Notes: generated from the letters alone by a model not told the origin. DNA of 64,000 nt from Burkholderia sp. WP9 (GCF_900104795.1 NZ_FNTG01000002.1:558001-622000); one strand, 5' to 3'. Numbered from the stretch's first letter, positions 7,315 to 16,530 are shown. Numbers and translations are program-made.

Positions 7315-8772
7315 ATGCGAATCGAACACCTGATCGACGGTAAAGCCAGCGCCGCAAAAGACTACTTCGAGACCGTCAACCCGGCCACGCAAGACGTGCT
7401 CGCAGAGGTGGCCCGAGGCGGTGCGGAAGAAATCGACGCCGCCGTGCGCGCCGCGAAGAGCGCGTTTCCCGCATGGGCCGGCAAGCCCGCCGCGGAACGC
7501 GCGAAGCTGGTCCGCAAGCTCGGAGAACTGATCGCGAAGCATGTGCCGGAGATCTCGGAAACGGAAACCAAAGACACCGGCCAGACCATCTCGCAGACGC
7601 GCAAGCAACTCGTGCCACGCGCCGCAGACAACTTCAGCTACTTCGCCGAGATGTGCACGCGCGTGGACGGCCATACGTATCCGACCGATACGCATCTGAA
7701 CTACACGCTGTTTCATCCGGTCGGCGTCTGCGCGCTGATCTCGCCGTGGAACGTGCCGTTCATGACCGCGACATGGAAAGTCGCGCCCTGCCTCGCGTTC
7801 GGCAATACGGCGGTGTTGAAGATGAGCGAACTGTCGCCGCTCACGGCCTCGATGCTCGGCAACCTCGCACTCGAAGCCGGCATTCCGGCCGGCGTGCTGA
7901 ACGTAGTGCACGGCTTCGGCAAGGAAACCGGCGAGCCGCTCGTGGCGCATCCGGACGTGCATGCCGTGTCGTTCACCGGATCGACGGCGACCGGCAACCG
8001 CATCGTGCAAACCGCGGGGCTGAAAAAGTTCTCCATGGAACTCGGCGGCAAGTCGCCGTTCGTGATTTTCGACGACGCCGATTTCGAGCGCGCGCTGGAC
8101 GCCGCCGTGTTCATGATCTTCTCGAACAACGGCGAACGCTGCACGGCGGGTTCGCGCATTCTCGTGCAGCGCTCCATCTATGCACGTTTTGCCGAGCGTT
8201 TCATCGAGCGGGCGAAGCGTTTGACCGTGGGCGATCCGCTATCCGAGAGCACCATTGTCGGCCCCATGATCAGCCAGGGCCATCTGGCGAAGGTGCGCAG
8301 CTATATCGAACTGGGTCCGAAAGAAGGCGCGACGCTCGCCTGCGGCGGCCTAGCCATGCCTGAGTTGCCCGACGCGATGCGCAAAGGCAATTTCGTGCAA
8401 CCCACCGTGTTCGTCGATGTCGACAACCGCATGCGCATCGCGCAGGAAGAAATCTTCGGCCCGGTCGCCTGCCTGATTCCATTCGACGACGAAGCCGACG
8501 CGATCAAGCTCGCCAACGACATCTCCTACGGCCTGTCGAGCTACATCTGGACCGAGAACACGGGCCGCGCGCTGCGCGTCGCAGCCGCTGTCGAAGCCGG
8601 CATGTGCTTTGTCAATAGCCAGAACGTGCGTGATCTGCGCCAGCCGTTCGGCGGCACCAAGGCATCCGGCGTGGGTCGCGAAGGCGGCACCTGGAGCTAC
8701 GAAGTGTTCCTCGAACCGAAGAACGTCTGCGTATCGCTCGGCTCGCATCACATTCCGCGCTGGGGGGTTTGA
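7315..8772 (+). CDS. hpaE: 5-carboxymethyl-2-hydroxymuconate semialdehyde dehydrogenase
   Basis: A 485-residue NAD-dependent aldehyde dehydrogenase. It oxidises the ring-cleavage product 5-carboxymethyl-2-hydroxymuconate semialdehyde to the dicarboxylate. Seen in order: the SPWNVPFMTATWK cofactor loop, the FTGSTATGNRI Rossmann turn, the general-base Glu in MELGGKSPF (about residue 242), the catalytic Cys in NNGERCTAGSR (about residue 276), EEIFGPVACLIPF, and QPFGGTKASGVGREGG near the C-terminus. The short R-E-G-G-x-W-S-Y end and the operon context point to HpaE rather than a general ALDH. Its TGA overlaps the hpaD ATG by 1 base. Confidence 0.93.
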   Translation: MRIEHLIDGKASAAKDYFETVNPATQDVLAEVARGGAEEIDAAVRAAKSAFPAWAGKPAAERAKLVRKLGELIAKHVPEISETETKDTGQTISQTRKQLVPRAADNFSYFAEMCTRVDGHTYPTDTHLNYTLFHPVGVCALISPWNVPFMTATWKVAPCLAFGNTAVLKMSELSPLTASMLGNLALEAGIPAGVLNVVHGFGKETGEPLVAHPDVHAVSFTGSTATGNRIVQTAGLKKFSMELGGKSPFVIFDDADFERALDAAVFMIFSNNGERCTAGSRILVQRSIYARFAERFIERAKRLTVGDPLSESTIVGPMISQGHLAKVRSYIELGPKEGATLACGGLAMPELPDAMRKGNFVQPTVFVDVDNRMRIAQEEIFGPVACLIPFDDEADAIKLANDISYGLSSYIWTENTGRALRVAAAVEAGMCFVNSQNVRDLRQPFGGTKASGVGREGGTWSYEVFLEPKNVCVSLGSHHIPRWGV

Positions 8773-9635
8773 TGGGCAAGCTCGCATTGGCAGCAAAAGT
8801 GACGCACGTCCCGTCGTTATATCTGTCCGAACTCGACGGTCCCCATAAGGGCTGCCGGCAGCCTGCGATCGACGGCCATCATGAAATCGGCCGGCGTTGC
8901 CGCGAACTGGGTGTGGATACCTTCGTCGTGTTCGACGTGCATTGGCTGGTGAACAGCGAATACCACATCAATTGCGCGCCGAAGTTCGAGGGCGTGTACA
9001 CGAGCAATGAACTGCCGCATTTCATCAAGAACATGCCGTATGCGTGCCCGGGCAACGTCGAACTCGGCAATCTGATCGTAGAAGTCGCCAATGAAATGGG
9101 CGTGAAGAGCCGCGCGCATAGCGAAACCACACTCGGACTCGAATACGGCACGCTGGTGCCGATGCGCTACATGAATGCGGATCAGCATTTCAAGGCCGTA
9201 TCGGTAGCGGGCTGGTGCGTGTGGCACGACCTCGCCACGAGCGCGCGTTTCGGTCTCGCGGTGCGCAAGGCGATCGAGGAGCGTTACGACGGCACCGTCG
9301 CGATTCTGGCAAGCGGGTCGCTCAGCCACCACTTCGCCAACAACGGTACGGCCGAGCAGTTCATGCACAAGGTGTGGAATCCGTTTCTCGAACTGATGGA
9401 CCGCAAGGTGGTCGAGTTGTGGGAAGCCGGCGACTGGAAGACCTTCTGCGAGATGTTGCCGCTCTACAACGAGAAATGCTGGGGCGAAGGCGGCATGCAC
9501 GACACCGCCATGCTGCTCGGCGCGCTCGGCTGGGATCGCTACGACGGCAAAGTGGAAGTCGTCACGCCGTACTTCGGCAGTTCGGGCACTGGCCAGATCA
9601 ACGCGATCTTCCCGGTTACGCCGCTACCCGCCTGA
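8772..9635 (+). CDS. hpaD: 3,4-dihydroxyphenylacetate 2,3-dioxygenase
   Basis: A 287-residue class III (LigB-type) extradiol dioxygenase that opens the ring of homoprotocatechuate next to its hydroxyls. Candidate Fe(II) ligands are the His in VTHVPSLYLSE and in VFDVHWLVNSEYH; further family motifs are LPHFIKNMPYACPGN, LASGSLSHHFANNG and GGMHDTAMLLGALGW. The ATG at 8772 reuses the last base of the hpaE stop. A TTG immediately upstream is in frame but gives only one more residue. It lies between hpaE and hpaF in the expected pathway cluster. Confidence 0.92.
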   Translation: MGKLALAAKVTHVPSLYLSELDGPHKGCRQPAIDGHHEIGRRCRELGVDTFVVFDVHWLVNSEYHINCAPKFEGVYTSNELPHFIKNMPYACPGNVELGNLIVEVANEMGVKSRAHSETTLGLEYGTLVPMRYMNADQHFKAVSVAGWCVWHDLATSARFGLAVRKAIEERYDGTVAILASGSLSHHFANNGTAEQFMHKVWNPFLELMDRKVVELWEAGDWKTFCEMLPLYNEKCWGEGGMHDTAMLLGALGWDRYDGKVEVVTPYFGSSGTGQINAIFPVTPLPA

Positions 9636-9656
9636 GTTGCAAAGAAGGAGCCCGCC

Positions 9657-10058
9657 ATGCCGCATCTCACACTCGAATACAGCGCCAATCTCGCCGATCA
9701 CGCAAGCATCGGCCAACTGTGCAACGCGCTCGCGCATAGCCTCGACACGCAGCGCGAGAACGAACAGCGGGTCTATCCGCTCGGCGGCATCCGCGTGCGC
9801 GCCTTGCGCTGCGAGCAGTACTGCATCGCCGACGGGCGCGCCGACGCGGCCTTCCTGCATGCGAACCTGAAGATCGGCGCGGGCCGCTCCGAAGCCGTGA
9901 AAAAGGCCACCGGCGACGCTTTGTTCGCGCTCATCAAACAGCACTTCGCCGCTGAATTCGAACAGCACGGCCTCGCGCTGTCGCTGGAGATCAATGAGTT
10001 CAGCGAAGCCGGTACGTGGAAACACAACAACCTGCACGCACGCCTGAAGGCTGAATAG
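9657..10058 (+). CDS. hpaF: 5-carboxymethyl-2-hydroxymuconate delta-isomerase
   Basis: A 133-residue tautomerase-superfamily protein. The mature N-terminus after Met removal is Pro ([11 protein letters not shown]), which is the catalytic base in CHMI, a trimeric enzyme that isomerises 5-carboxymethyl-2-hydroxymuconate. Other family features are [27 protein letters not shown] and the SLEINEF strand near the end. AAGGAG six bases before ATG 9657 is an excellent ribosome-binding site. It lies 21 bp after hpaD and 20 bp before hpaH. Confidence 0.92.
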   Translation: MPHLTLEYSANLADHASIGQLCNALAHSLDTQRENEQRVYPLGGIRVRALRCEQYCIADGRADAAFLHANLKIGAGRSEAVKKATGDALFALIKQHFAAEFEQHGLALSLEINEFSEAGTWKHNNLHARLKAE

Positions 10059-10078
10059 CGGCTCATCGAGACTCCACC

Positions 10079-10882
10079 ATGCTAGACGAACAGACTATCC
10101 GCGACCTCGCGGCGCAACTCGACTACGCCGAGAAAACGCGTACTCAACTGCGTCACTTCTCCGCCGCTTATCCGCAGATGACGGTGCAGGACGGTTACGC
10201 GATCCAGCGCGAGTGGGTGAAACTCAAACTCGCGGAAGGCCACGTGATCAAAGGCCGCAAAATCGGCCTCACTTCACGCGCCATGCAGCGTTCCTCGCAG
10301 ATCGACGAACCGGACTACGCGCCGCTGCTCGACAGCATGTTCATCGAGAATGGCCAGGATATTCGCGCGGACCGCTTCATCGCGCCGCGCGTGGAAGTGG
10401 AACTGGCGTTCGTATTGAGCAAGCCGTTGAAGGGCCCTGGTGTGACGCTGTTCGATGTGCTGGACGCGACCGCTTACGTAACGCCGGCCGTCGAGATCAT
10501 CGACGCGCGCATCGAACAGTTCGACCGCGACACCAAAGCGCCGCGCAAGGTCTACGACACGATCTCGGACTTCGCGGCGAATGCGGGCATCGTGTTGGGC
10601 GGCCGCCCCGTGCGTCCAATGGATGTCGATCTGCGTTGGGTCGGCGCGTTGCTTTACAGGAACGGCGCGGTGGAAGAAAGCGGATTGGCGGCCGCGGTTT
10701 TGAATCATCCGGCCACCGGCGTGGCGTGGCTCGCCAACAAGATTGCCCCATACGACGAAATGCTCAACGCAAACGACGTGATCCTGAGCGGTTCGTTCAC
10801 CAGCCCGATCGCCGCGCGCGCGGGCGACACGTTTCACGTCGACTACGGCCCGTTGGGCGGAATCGGCCTGAACTTCATTTGA
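10079..10882 (+). CDS. hpaH: 2-oxo-hept-4-ene-1,7-dioate hydratase
   Basis: A 267-residue member of the hydratase/decarboxylase branch of the FAH fold. It adds water to 2-oxohept-4-ene-1,7-dioate, giving 4-hydroxy-2-oxoheptanedioate. Features: [27 protein letters not shown], the metal-binding E-x-E in [30 protein letters not shown], and [26 protein letters not shown] at the C-terminus. MhpD/DmpE-type hydratases share the fold; the operon makes HpaH the clear choice. The 44-bp spacer to hpaI contains short repeats of a GTTTCGTT-like unit. Confidence 0.92.
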   Translation: MLDEQTIRDLAAQLDYAEKTRTQLRHFSAAYPQMTVQDGYAIQREWVKLKLAEGHVIKGRKIGLTSRAMQRSSQIDEPDYAPLLDSMFIENGQDIRADRFIAPRVEVELAFVLSKPLKGPGVTLFDVLDATAYVTPAVEIIDARIEQFDRDTKAPRKVYDTISDFAANAGIVLGGRPVRPMDVDLRWVGALLYRNGAVEESGLAAAVLNHPATGVAWLANKIAPYDEMLNANDVILSGSFTSPIAARAGDTFHVDYGPLGGIGLNFI

Positions 10883-10926
10883 GTTCGTTTGTGTTTCGTT
10901 CGAGTTTCGTTTGAGTTGGTAACGAC
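10883..10926. repeat. Microrepeat spacer between hpaH and hpaI
   Basis: The 44-bp gap is built from variants of a short GT-rich unit (GAGTTCGTTTG, GTTTCGTTCG, GAGTTTCGTTTG), unlike the tight 0-28 bp joins elsewhere in the operon. It looks like a slippage-generated spacer. A weak ribosome-binding site for hpaI must come from its end (TTGGTAACG). Confidence 0.45.
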
Positions 10927-11730
10927 ATGCCCACACCGCAAAACCCTTTCAAGCGCGCCCTCGCCGAAGGCAAACCGCAATTCGGCCTGTGGGCCGCGCT
11001 CGCAGACGCCTACGTCACCGAGCTGCTGGCCACCGCCGGTTTCGACTGGCTGCTGATCGACAACGAGCATGCGCCGAACGACGTGCGCAGCACGCTGGCC
11101 CAATTGCAGGCGGTGGCCGCGTATGCCTCCCATCCGGTGGTGCGTCCGGTGCGCAGCGACACGGCGTTGATCAAGCAGTTGCTCGACATCGGCGCCCAAA
11201 CGCTCCTGCTGCCGATGATCGACACGGCCGGGCAGGCCACCGAAGCAGTCGCGGCCACCCGCTATCCACCGCAAGGCATTCGCGGCGTGGGCAGTGCGTT
11301 GGCGCGCGCATCGCGCTGGAACCGGATACCGGATTACCTGAACACTGCGGCAGACGAATTGTGCGTGCTGGTGCAGGTGGAAACCGTGCGGGGCATGGAG
11401 AATTTGCCGGCGATTGCGGCCGTGGATGGTATCGACGGCGTGTTCTTTGGTCCGGCGGACCTGAGCGCGTCGATGGGGCTGCTGGGCCAGCCCGGCGATG
11501 CCAGCGTGCGCGAAGCGATTCGCCACGGCATCCATATCGCGCGAAACGCGGGCAAGGCGGCAGGCGTGCTCGCCCCCGATCCGGCGATTGCCGCCGATTA
11601 TCTCGCCGCGGGCGCCACCTTCGTCGCCGTTGGCACCGACACGGGTTTGCTGAGCCGCGCCGCGGCGGATCTGGCGGCGTCGTATAAAAAGACGACGGCG
11701 ACGCCGGCATCGCCAAAGGGCGGGTATTGA
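10927..11730 (+). CDS. hpaI: 4-hydroxy-2-oxoheptanedioate aldolase
   Basis: A 267-residue class II pyruvate aldolase of the HpaI/GarL family, catalysing the last step: 4-hydroxy-2-oxoheptanedioate to pyruvate and succinate semialdehyde. Expected active-site elements are present: the His in [10 protein letters not shown], the Arg in VRPVRSD, the metal Glu in [11 protein letters not shown], and the metal Asp in [12 protein letters not shown], with [13 protein letters not shown] between. The Lys/Thr-rich tail ([14 protein letters not shown]) is slightly longer than usual. It ends the hpa operon and faces the GGDEF-EAL gene convergently. Confidence 0.93.
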   Translation: MPTPQNPFKRALAEGKPQFGLWAALADAYVTELLATAGFDWLLIDNEHAPNDVRSTLAQLQAVAAYASHPVVRPVRSDTALIKQLLDIGAQTLLLPMIDTAGQATEAVAATRYPPQGIRGVGSALARASRWNRIPDYLNTAADELCVLVQVETVRGMENLPAIAAVDGIDGVFFGPADLSASMGLLGQPGDASVREAIRHGIHIARNAGKAAGVLAPDPAIAADYLAAGATFVAVGTDTGLLSRAAADLAASYKKTTATPASPKGGY

Positions 11731-11736
11731 GCGAAT

Positions 11737-11765
11737 CCGCGGGTCGCAAACGCGCTGGCCCGCGG
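11737..11765. terminator. Hairpin between convergent hpaI and GGDEF-EAL genes
   Basis: CCGCGGG (11737-11743) and CCCGCGG (11759-11765) can pair over 7 bp with a 15-nt loop in the 49-bp gap between convergent stop codons. No T-run follows on either strand, so intrinsic termination is only a possibility. Confidence 0.3.
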
Positions 11766-11779
11766 CGGGAGAATACGCG

Positions 11780-14125
11780 CTACTCCCTCGCAGGCCACGG
11801 CAACCCCAGCGCCGACCAATCCAGCTCCACGCCGATCACGGAGCGCCCGGCAGCGAACTGCAACGCCAGCGTCACCGCGATACACGGCCTGCCGCTCGCG
11901 AGCGAAAGATAAGGATTACTCGCAACCGCCACGCCCGGCAACAGCACCGCATTGCGGAAATACGGGCGATGGTCCCAGCGTGCATCGCGCGGATTCGCCA
12001 CGGGGTGCAGCGAGGCGCCGTCACTGCGCGAGGCTGGCCCCGGCACTTCCAGACCGACCTGCCTGCCCGAGTCGTCGAGAATGAAACAGCTGATGCACCG
12101 GTCGAACCTGGCCAGCGAGGCGAACGCTTCTTCCATGGCCACGCCGGCCAGCAACGCGTCGGCGGCGACGCTCAAGGCGGCCCGGTAAGGCTCCACTTCG
12201 GATTCGAACAACGCATGCTGATGCGCGCGGCCATGCGCGATGACATTGAAAGCCTCGTCGATGCGCCGATGCACCGACTCCGGCCGCGCAATTTCCGCAG
12301 CCGGCCGGCCCAGCAGATAACCCTGCGCGAAATCCACATTCGATTCCACGGCGAGAATCAGTTCCTCGGTGGTCTCCACGCCTTCGACAACCACCAGCAT
12401 GCCCGCCTGATGCAGCAGCGACACCAGCTTCGGCAGAATCGGCTGCTCGGTGCCGTGGCTCGTCGCGCGAATCAGTTCGCCGTCGAGCTTAACCAGGTCC
12501 GGGCGGATTCTGAACAGCCGGTCGAGATTCGACTGACCCGCGCCGAAATCGTCGACGGCGATCAGAAAGCCGTATTCGCGGTACAACGCCGCCGCCCGCG
12601 ACATGTCGTCGACGCTGCCGCCGTGCGATTCGAGAATCTCCAGAATCACCCGTTCAGGTTCAAGCCCCGCGCCCCGCACGATCTTCGCCAGTTGATCCGC
12701 ATAACCTTCGGCAATGAACGTGGCCGGCAGAATGTTGAGGAAGAGCCACGCGTCCTCGGGCAGCGATCCGCGCGCATTGGCCAGATGCACGGTGTGACTC
12801 GCACGGTCGAGCGCGCCTTCGTCGCTGGAAGGCCTCGGCGCGAACAGCACCGCGGGCGGCACCAGCGTGCCGTCGCCCTGCTCGCCGCGCAGCAAGGCCT
12901 CGAAGCCCACCTGCTTCTGATGCGACAGGCTGTAGAGCGGCTGGAAATGCGAGGTGAGGTAGTAATCCTCCCAGCGATGCCGCCGCAGCGCCGCGCCACC
13001 CTCGCCCACTGCGTCCTCGCCAAGCCGGTGCAGCGCGTCGCGCGGCAGCGCGCGCTCGGCGCACACGCGGTTTCTGCCGGAGTGCTTGGCGCGCAGCAGG
13101 GCTTCGTCGGCGCGATCGAGCAGCATCATGATGGTTTCGCCGCCGCGATGCTCGGCTACGCCAAAGCTCGCGGTCAGACGGCCGTCCGGCCGCTCGATCG
13201 CGGCAATCGCCAGACGCAGCCGTTCGGCCAGATGCAGCGCGCCGGTCAGCCCGTCGCGCAGCAGCAGCGCGAATTCCTCGCCGCCGATCCGGCTCACGCT
13301 GTCGTCCGCGGAGGCCTCTTCCATCAGCGCCTGGGCAACCTGATAAAGCGCGTGGTCGCCGACCGCATGGCCGAAGCGGTCGTTCAGGGACTTGAAGTTG
13401 TCGATGTCGAGAAAGATCGCGCTGATCCGCGTGCCCGGCGCGAGGGTGTCGAGACGGCGTTCAGCCTGCGTGACGAAGGCACGGCGGTTTTGCAGGCCGG
13501 TCAGCGGGTCGGTCGCCGCGAGTTGGGCGAGCTGGCTTTCGAGCAGAAAGTGGTTGCGGCGAAACCGGTAGAAGCCGAAGTGAAACACAGCGGAAGCCGG
13601 CGCGGCGAGCGCCGCCATCCACATCCACACCACGACGCCGACATCATGCGCAAGCGGCTCGCCGAACAATAGCGTGACCGCCGTCGCATAGAAAAGCGCG
13701 GTGCCGGCGATGTAATGCGTGGGCGTGAGCCACAACGGCGCGGCGCAGACCGGTATCACGACCATCGCCGGCAGCGCCCACAACAGCGGTTGCGCGACAC
13801 CGGCGATGTTCATGGCGAGGCCCGCCACCAATACCTGCGAGTAAGCGACGCCGATCAGGCCGAATACCCAGGTCGAGTTCGCACGCGGAATCGCCAACAC
13901 CAGCAACGCGAGCGGCAGCGCGCACGCGAGCCGGTACGCGAGCGGCGCAGCCGGGCCATCGACCAGATTGCGCGCTCCGATGAAGCACAGGAACGCGACC
14001 ACCGTGAACGCCATGATCACGGTGGAAAGCGGACGCTGGTGCTCGAGCGAGCGCCGGTGGAAGCGATCGCGTAGACCGGCATCGGACGGGTGGTGCGTCG
14101 ACGTGGAAAGCGTATTGATGGGCAT
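11780..14125 (-). CDS. Membrane GGDEF-EAL c-di-GMP enzyme with C-terminal Cache-like extension
   Basis: A protein of about 781 residues. The N-terminal 190 residues hold about six hydrophobic helices. A GGDEF domain follows (DPLTGLQNRRAF, then RIGGEEFALLL), then an EAL domain with FEALLRG, NILPATF, ILEILE, VDDFGAG, DLVKLDGELI and VVEGVETTEE, so most phosphodiesterase metal and catalytic residues are kept. The position of the inhibitory RxxD before GGEEF reads SADD, so the product-inhibition site is missing. After the EAL domain about 150 residues end in a segment with HRPYFRNAV and YLSLASGRPCIAVTLAL, reminiscent of a Cache sensory domain. Cyclase, hydrolase or both cannot be decided. Start: ATG at 14125; a GTG at 14143 is possible. 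Located next to the divergent bcs operon. Confidence 0.88.
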   Translation of the reverse strand: MPINTLSTSTHHPSDAGLRDRFHRRSLEHQRPLSTVIMAFTVVAFLCFIGARNLVDGPAAPLAYRLACALPLALLVLAIPRANSTWVFGLIGVAYSQVLVAGLAMNIAGVAQPLLWALPAMVVIPVCAAPLWLTPTHYIAGTALFYATAVTLLFGEPLAHDVGVVVWMWMAALAAPASAVFHFGFYRFRRNHFLLESQLAQLAATDPLTGLQNRRAFVTQAERRLDTLAPGTRISAIFLDIDNFKSLNDRFGHAVGDHALYQVAQALMEEASADDSVSRIGGEEFALLLRDGLTGALHLAERLRLAIAAIERPDGRLTASFGVAEHRGGETIMMLLDRADEALLRAKHSGRNRVCAERALPRDALHRLGEDAVGEGGAALRRHRWEDYYLTSHFQPLYSLSHQKQVGFEALLRGEQGDGTLVPPAVLFAPRPSSDEGALDRASHTVHLANARGSLPEDAWLFLNILPATFIAEGYADQLAKIVRGAGLEPERVILEILESHGGSVDDMSRAAALYREYGFLIAVDDFGAGQSNLDRLFRIRPDLVKLDGELIRATSHGTEQPILPKLVSLLHQAGMLVVVEGVETTEELILAVESNVDFAQGYLLGRPAAEIARPESVHRRIDEAFNVIAHGRAHQHALFESEVEPYRAALSVAADALLAGVAMEEAFASLARFDRCISCFILDDSGRQVGLEVPGPASRSDGASLHPVANPRDARWDHRPYFRNAVLLPGVAVASNPYLSLASGRPCIAVTLALQFAAGRSVIGVELDWSALGLPWPARE

Positions 14126-14239
14126 CAGCCTGGTTCCGATCACTCTGCCATTGGTTATCGGCTTACATCTGACAAATATTTATGCCTTGCGCACAAATAG
14201 CGCCGCAAATTCTCCATCCCGGCTCCGGCCCGTCACGCC

Positions 14240-15391
14240 CTACGCGGTCATCACCCGATCGCGGCCCGACGCCTTGGCGGCGTACAGCGCGCCATCGGCC
14301 CGCGCCATCAACTGGGCGAGCGACTCGTCACCCCGAAGCCTGTCCACGCCGACACTGAACGTGTAGCGCAGCCCGCGCGGCCGCTCGTGCGGCGCGATGG
14401 CGGCAAGGCGGGTCCGCAGCCGGTCCAGCAGGCTCACCGCCTCGGCGGCGCTGGTGGCCGGGCACAGCACGCCGAATTCCTCGCCGCCCAGCCGGCCGAA
14501 CACGTCGCCCGCCCGCAGGTTGCGCGCGACGAACGTCGCGAAGTGGCTCAGCACCTGATCGCCGGCCGCGTGGCCGTGTTGGTCGTTGACGGCCTTGAAG
14601 GAGTCGATGTCGATGATCGCCATTGCCAACGGCGAGCGGCTTCGCCGCGACGCGTCCAGCAGCGCGTCGCCGGCCGCCAGAAACGCACGGCGCGACAGCG
14701 CGCCGGTCAGGTCATCGATATTGGCAAGCCGTTCGAGCCGTTCCGCGAGACGGTCGTGCGCGAGCATCACGACGCCGATCGAAAGGCACGGCGACGCCAG
14801 AATCCCGAGCGCGAGAAACAGGACGTTGGACGGCGAGACCTGCAGCAGGCTGGTCTGCGTCATCCAGCCGAGGCCGTACATGAACCCGCGCGCAGTATGC
14901 GCGGCAAACAGGAGTAGCGCCGCCCCGGCGACGAAGAAATAGCTGTAGCGCGGCCGGTTAGAAGGACGCCCACGCAGCATGAGGACGGCGAGCGCGACGC
15001 AAAGGCTCGCGTGATACGCCGACACCACCGCGACACGCGCGTTGAAGTTCGGCGCGGCGAAGGTCCAGTACGAAATGCCGAACAGCACCGCGACGAGGCC
15101 GAGGTAGGCCGGCCAGGGGCGCGTGCGCCGCCCCAGAAAGCGCAGGCAACCTTCCAGCACCAGCAGCAGCGAAGCCGCCATCAGGACGTTGGACGCCACC
15201 AGGGTCAGCCACTGCGACGCATGCGCATGCCCTTGCAAGGCGAAAGCGAGCAGCGCGACGATCGCTGCGGCGTTGGCCGACAGCCAGTAGCCGACGCCGG
15301 GAATTGCCGCGCGCCATAACGATCCGAGCACGGCGATTGCCATGACGCCCGACAGAACGGTAACGAGAAGAATGCTAAGTGGATTGAACAT
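14240..15391 (-). CDS. Membrane diguanylate cyclase (7TM-GGDEF)
   Basis: A 383-residue protein. About seven hydrophobic segments fill residues 1-205, with GGDEF in the rest: IDDLTGALSRRAF, IDIDSFKAVNDQHGHAAGD, and FGRLGGEEFGVLC. The RAGD five residues before GGEEF is a classical I-site, so the enzyme should be active and product-inhibited. It makes c-di-GMP from two GTP at the cytoplasmic membrane. It is the gene closest to the divergent cellulose operon (start codons about 570 bp apart), whose synthase BcsA carries a PilZ c-di-GMP receptor. Supplying that pool is a reasonable inference. It may be co-transcribed with the downstream GGDEF-EAL gene (114 bp gap). Confidence 0.9.
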   Translation of the reverse strand: MFNPLSILLVTVLSGVMAIAVLGSLWRAAIPGVGYWLSANAAAIVALLAFALQGHAHASQWLTLVASNVLMAASLLLVLEGCLRFLGRRTRPWPAYLGLVAVLFGISYWTFAAPNFNARVAVVSAYHASLCVALAVLMLRGRPSNRPRYSYFFVAGAALLLFAAHTARGFMYGLGWMTQTSLLQVSPSNVLFLALGILASPCLSIGVVMLAHDRLAERLERLANIDDLTGALSRRAFLAAGDALLDASRRSRSPLAMAIIDIDSFKAVNDQHGHAAGDQVLSHFATFVARNLRAGDVFGRLGGEEFGVLCPATSAAEAVSLLDRLRTRLAAIAPHERPRGLRYTFSVGVDRLRGDESLAQLMARADGALYAAKASGRDRVMTA

Positions 15392-15962
15392 TTGCAGCGA
15401 ATGAATCGAACGGCATCGTGACGACGTGCCACTGAGGTGTCACTGAGGTGCCACCCACGAGCTAGGTGCACGCAGCGAGATACAAGTCCGCAAGCTTAAC
15501 GGGCGCGGGCAAAACCTGAAGTATGAAAGCAAATGGAAAGATTCGGGAAGATTGCCGGCGAGATCGATTCGGCGAAGCTGCACGAGGCGCGAAACGTTGC
15601 ATTTACCACGAAACGAAACGGCTCAATCAGGCGACGAATCAAGCCGTTAATGCAGACATCAGGGACGCAATTTTACCGGGCATCGTTGGCCGCGCGGCGA
15701 ACAGCCAATTCAAGCAGCAAGATTTACCCGTTGATCCGCATCCATCGCAAGCGGATCCGCGTATACGCAGACGAATGGAGAGTGGTTAAATCTTAATGTC
15801 TTAAGTAGACTGCTTCGGAGTGTGGTGAACGGACTAGACAGCCCGAGAAAAGTAACCTAGGCCGGATGCAATACGCGATTTCCCGATAACACTTTTTCTT
15901 TGCGCTCGGCCGTGAGCGGCCGATTTCAAGCGGCTCGAAGCAACGGCCATTTCCCGGAAAAC
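15392..15962. promoter_or_regulatory. Divergent regulatory region between cyclase genes and bcs operon
   Basis: This 571-bp stretch has no convincing gene. It contains a direct repeat CACTGAGGTG at 15430-15439 and 15441-15450 near the cyclase start. Closer to bcsD is an AT-richer segment around 15785-15830 with TTAA-rich elements, including the small dyad CTTAA-N4-TTAAG at 15792-15805. It must hold the promoters of both directions. No sigma-70 consensus stands out, so regulated or alternative promoters are likely. Confidence 0.5.
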
Positions 15963-16418
15963 ATGGTTCCAATTCTCGATTACCTGCTGGAACGCCAAAT
16001 CTCGCCACAGTGGCGCGGCATGCTCACCGCGTTGGCAAGCGAGTTCGAAGCGCAGATCGGTCGCGACGAACTGCGCCAACTGATGCATCGCGTCGGCACC
16101 CGGTTCGCGGCGGCGCATCCGCTGCCCGCCTGCGACTCGACCGCCGAACTCGCGCGCACCTTGAACCTGTACTGGCATGAGATGGACTGGGGCTACGTCG
16201 AATTGGCGGACGAACCCGAGTCGCTGCGCATCGTTCACTATTGCGCGCCGTTGCCGGCGTTCGGTGGCAACGCGCTCGCATGGACGCCGGCGTTTCTCGA
16301 AGGCGTCTATCAGACTTGGTTGAGTGCGTTGGGCGCGCAAGGTTTGTCGGTGGCGCAAACGAGTGGGTATAGCGAGGACACCGCGATCGAATTTCGTCTT
16401 GGCCGTCATCCTGTTTGA
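15963..16418 (+). CDS. bcsD: Cellulose synthase accessory subunit BcsD
   Basis: A 151-residue protein close in length to BcsD/AxCesD of Komagataeibacter (156 residues). It shares that family's arrangement: a helical first half (EFEAQIGRDELRQLMHRVGTRFA), NLYWHEMDWGYVELADEPESLRIVHY, then WTPAFLEGVYQTWLSALGAQG. BcsD forms octameric periplasmic rings that help align and export glucan chains into ordered fibrils. No signal peptide is visible, as in the family. Start: ATG 15963 (MVPILDY); a TTG-initiated frame from 15900 would add 21 atypical residues. As first gene of the operon it marks this as a BcsD-containing cluster, unlike the enterobacterial one. Confidence 0.85.
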   Translation: MVPILDYLLERQISPQWRGMLTALASEFEAQIGRDELRQLMHRVGTRFAAAHPLPACDSTAELARTLNLYWHEMDWGYVELADEPESLRIVHYCAPLPAFGGNALAWTPAFLEGVYQTWLSALGAQGLSVAQTSGYSEDTAIEFRLGRHPV

Positions 16419-16480
16419 ACGGGATGGGCGGCGCACCGTGATGTGGTTGCTGCGAGCGCGTAGCGAACAGGCGAAGCAGC

Positions 16481-16530
16481 ACAGGCAAGACCGAGCAACA
16501 CCAGGCAACAGCAGGCAACACCAGGCAGTA
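16481..16530. repeat. Five-unit 10-bp tandem repeat in the bcsD-bcsP gap
   Basis: Five consecutive decamers (ACAGGCAAGA, CCGAGCAACA, CCAGGCAACA, GCAGGCAACA, CCAGGCAGTA) follow a consensus SCAGGCAACA. They lie in the 228-bp non-coding gap between bcsD and bcsP. The period is about one helical turn. They may be phased protein-binding half-sites or simple slippage DNA. Confidence 0.65.

Noticed and set aside
6253..8010. Long minus-strand open frame opposite hpaG1, hpaG2 and hpaE
   Set aside because: It mirrors the GC-rich third codon positions of strong hpa genes, is rich in His/Arg and matches no family; it is a shadow frame.
15523..15796. Two overlapping ~88-codon plus frames upstream of bcsD
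   Set aside because: Charged, low-complexity translation without a ribosome-binding site; the region is better read as the divergent regulatory region.
16481..16530. 10-bp repeats as a CRISPR array
   Set aside because: No spacers; units are contiguous and far too short.
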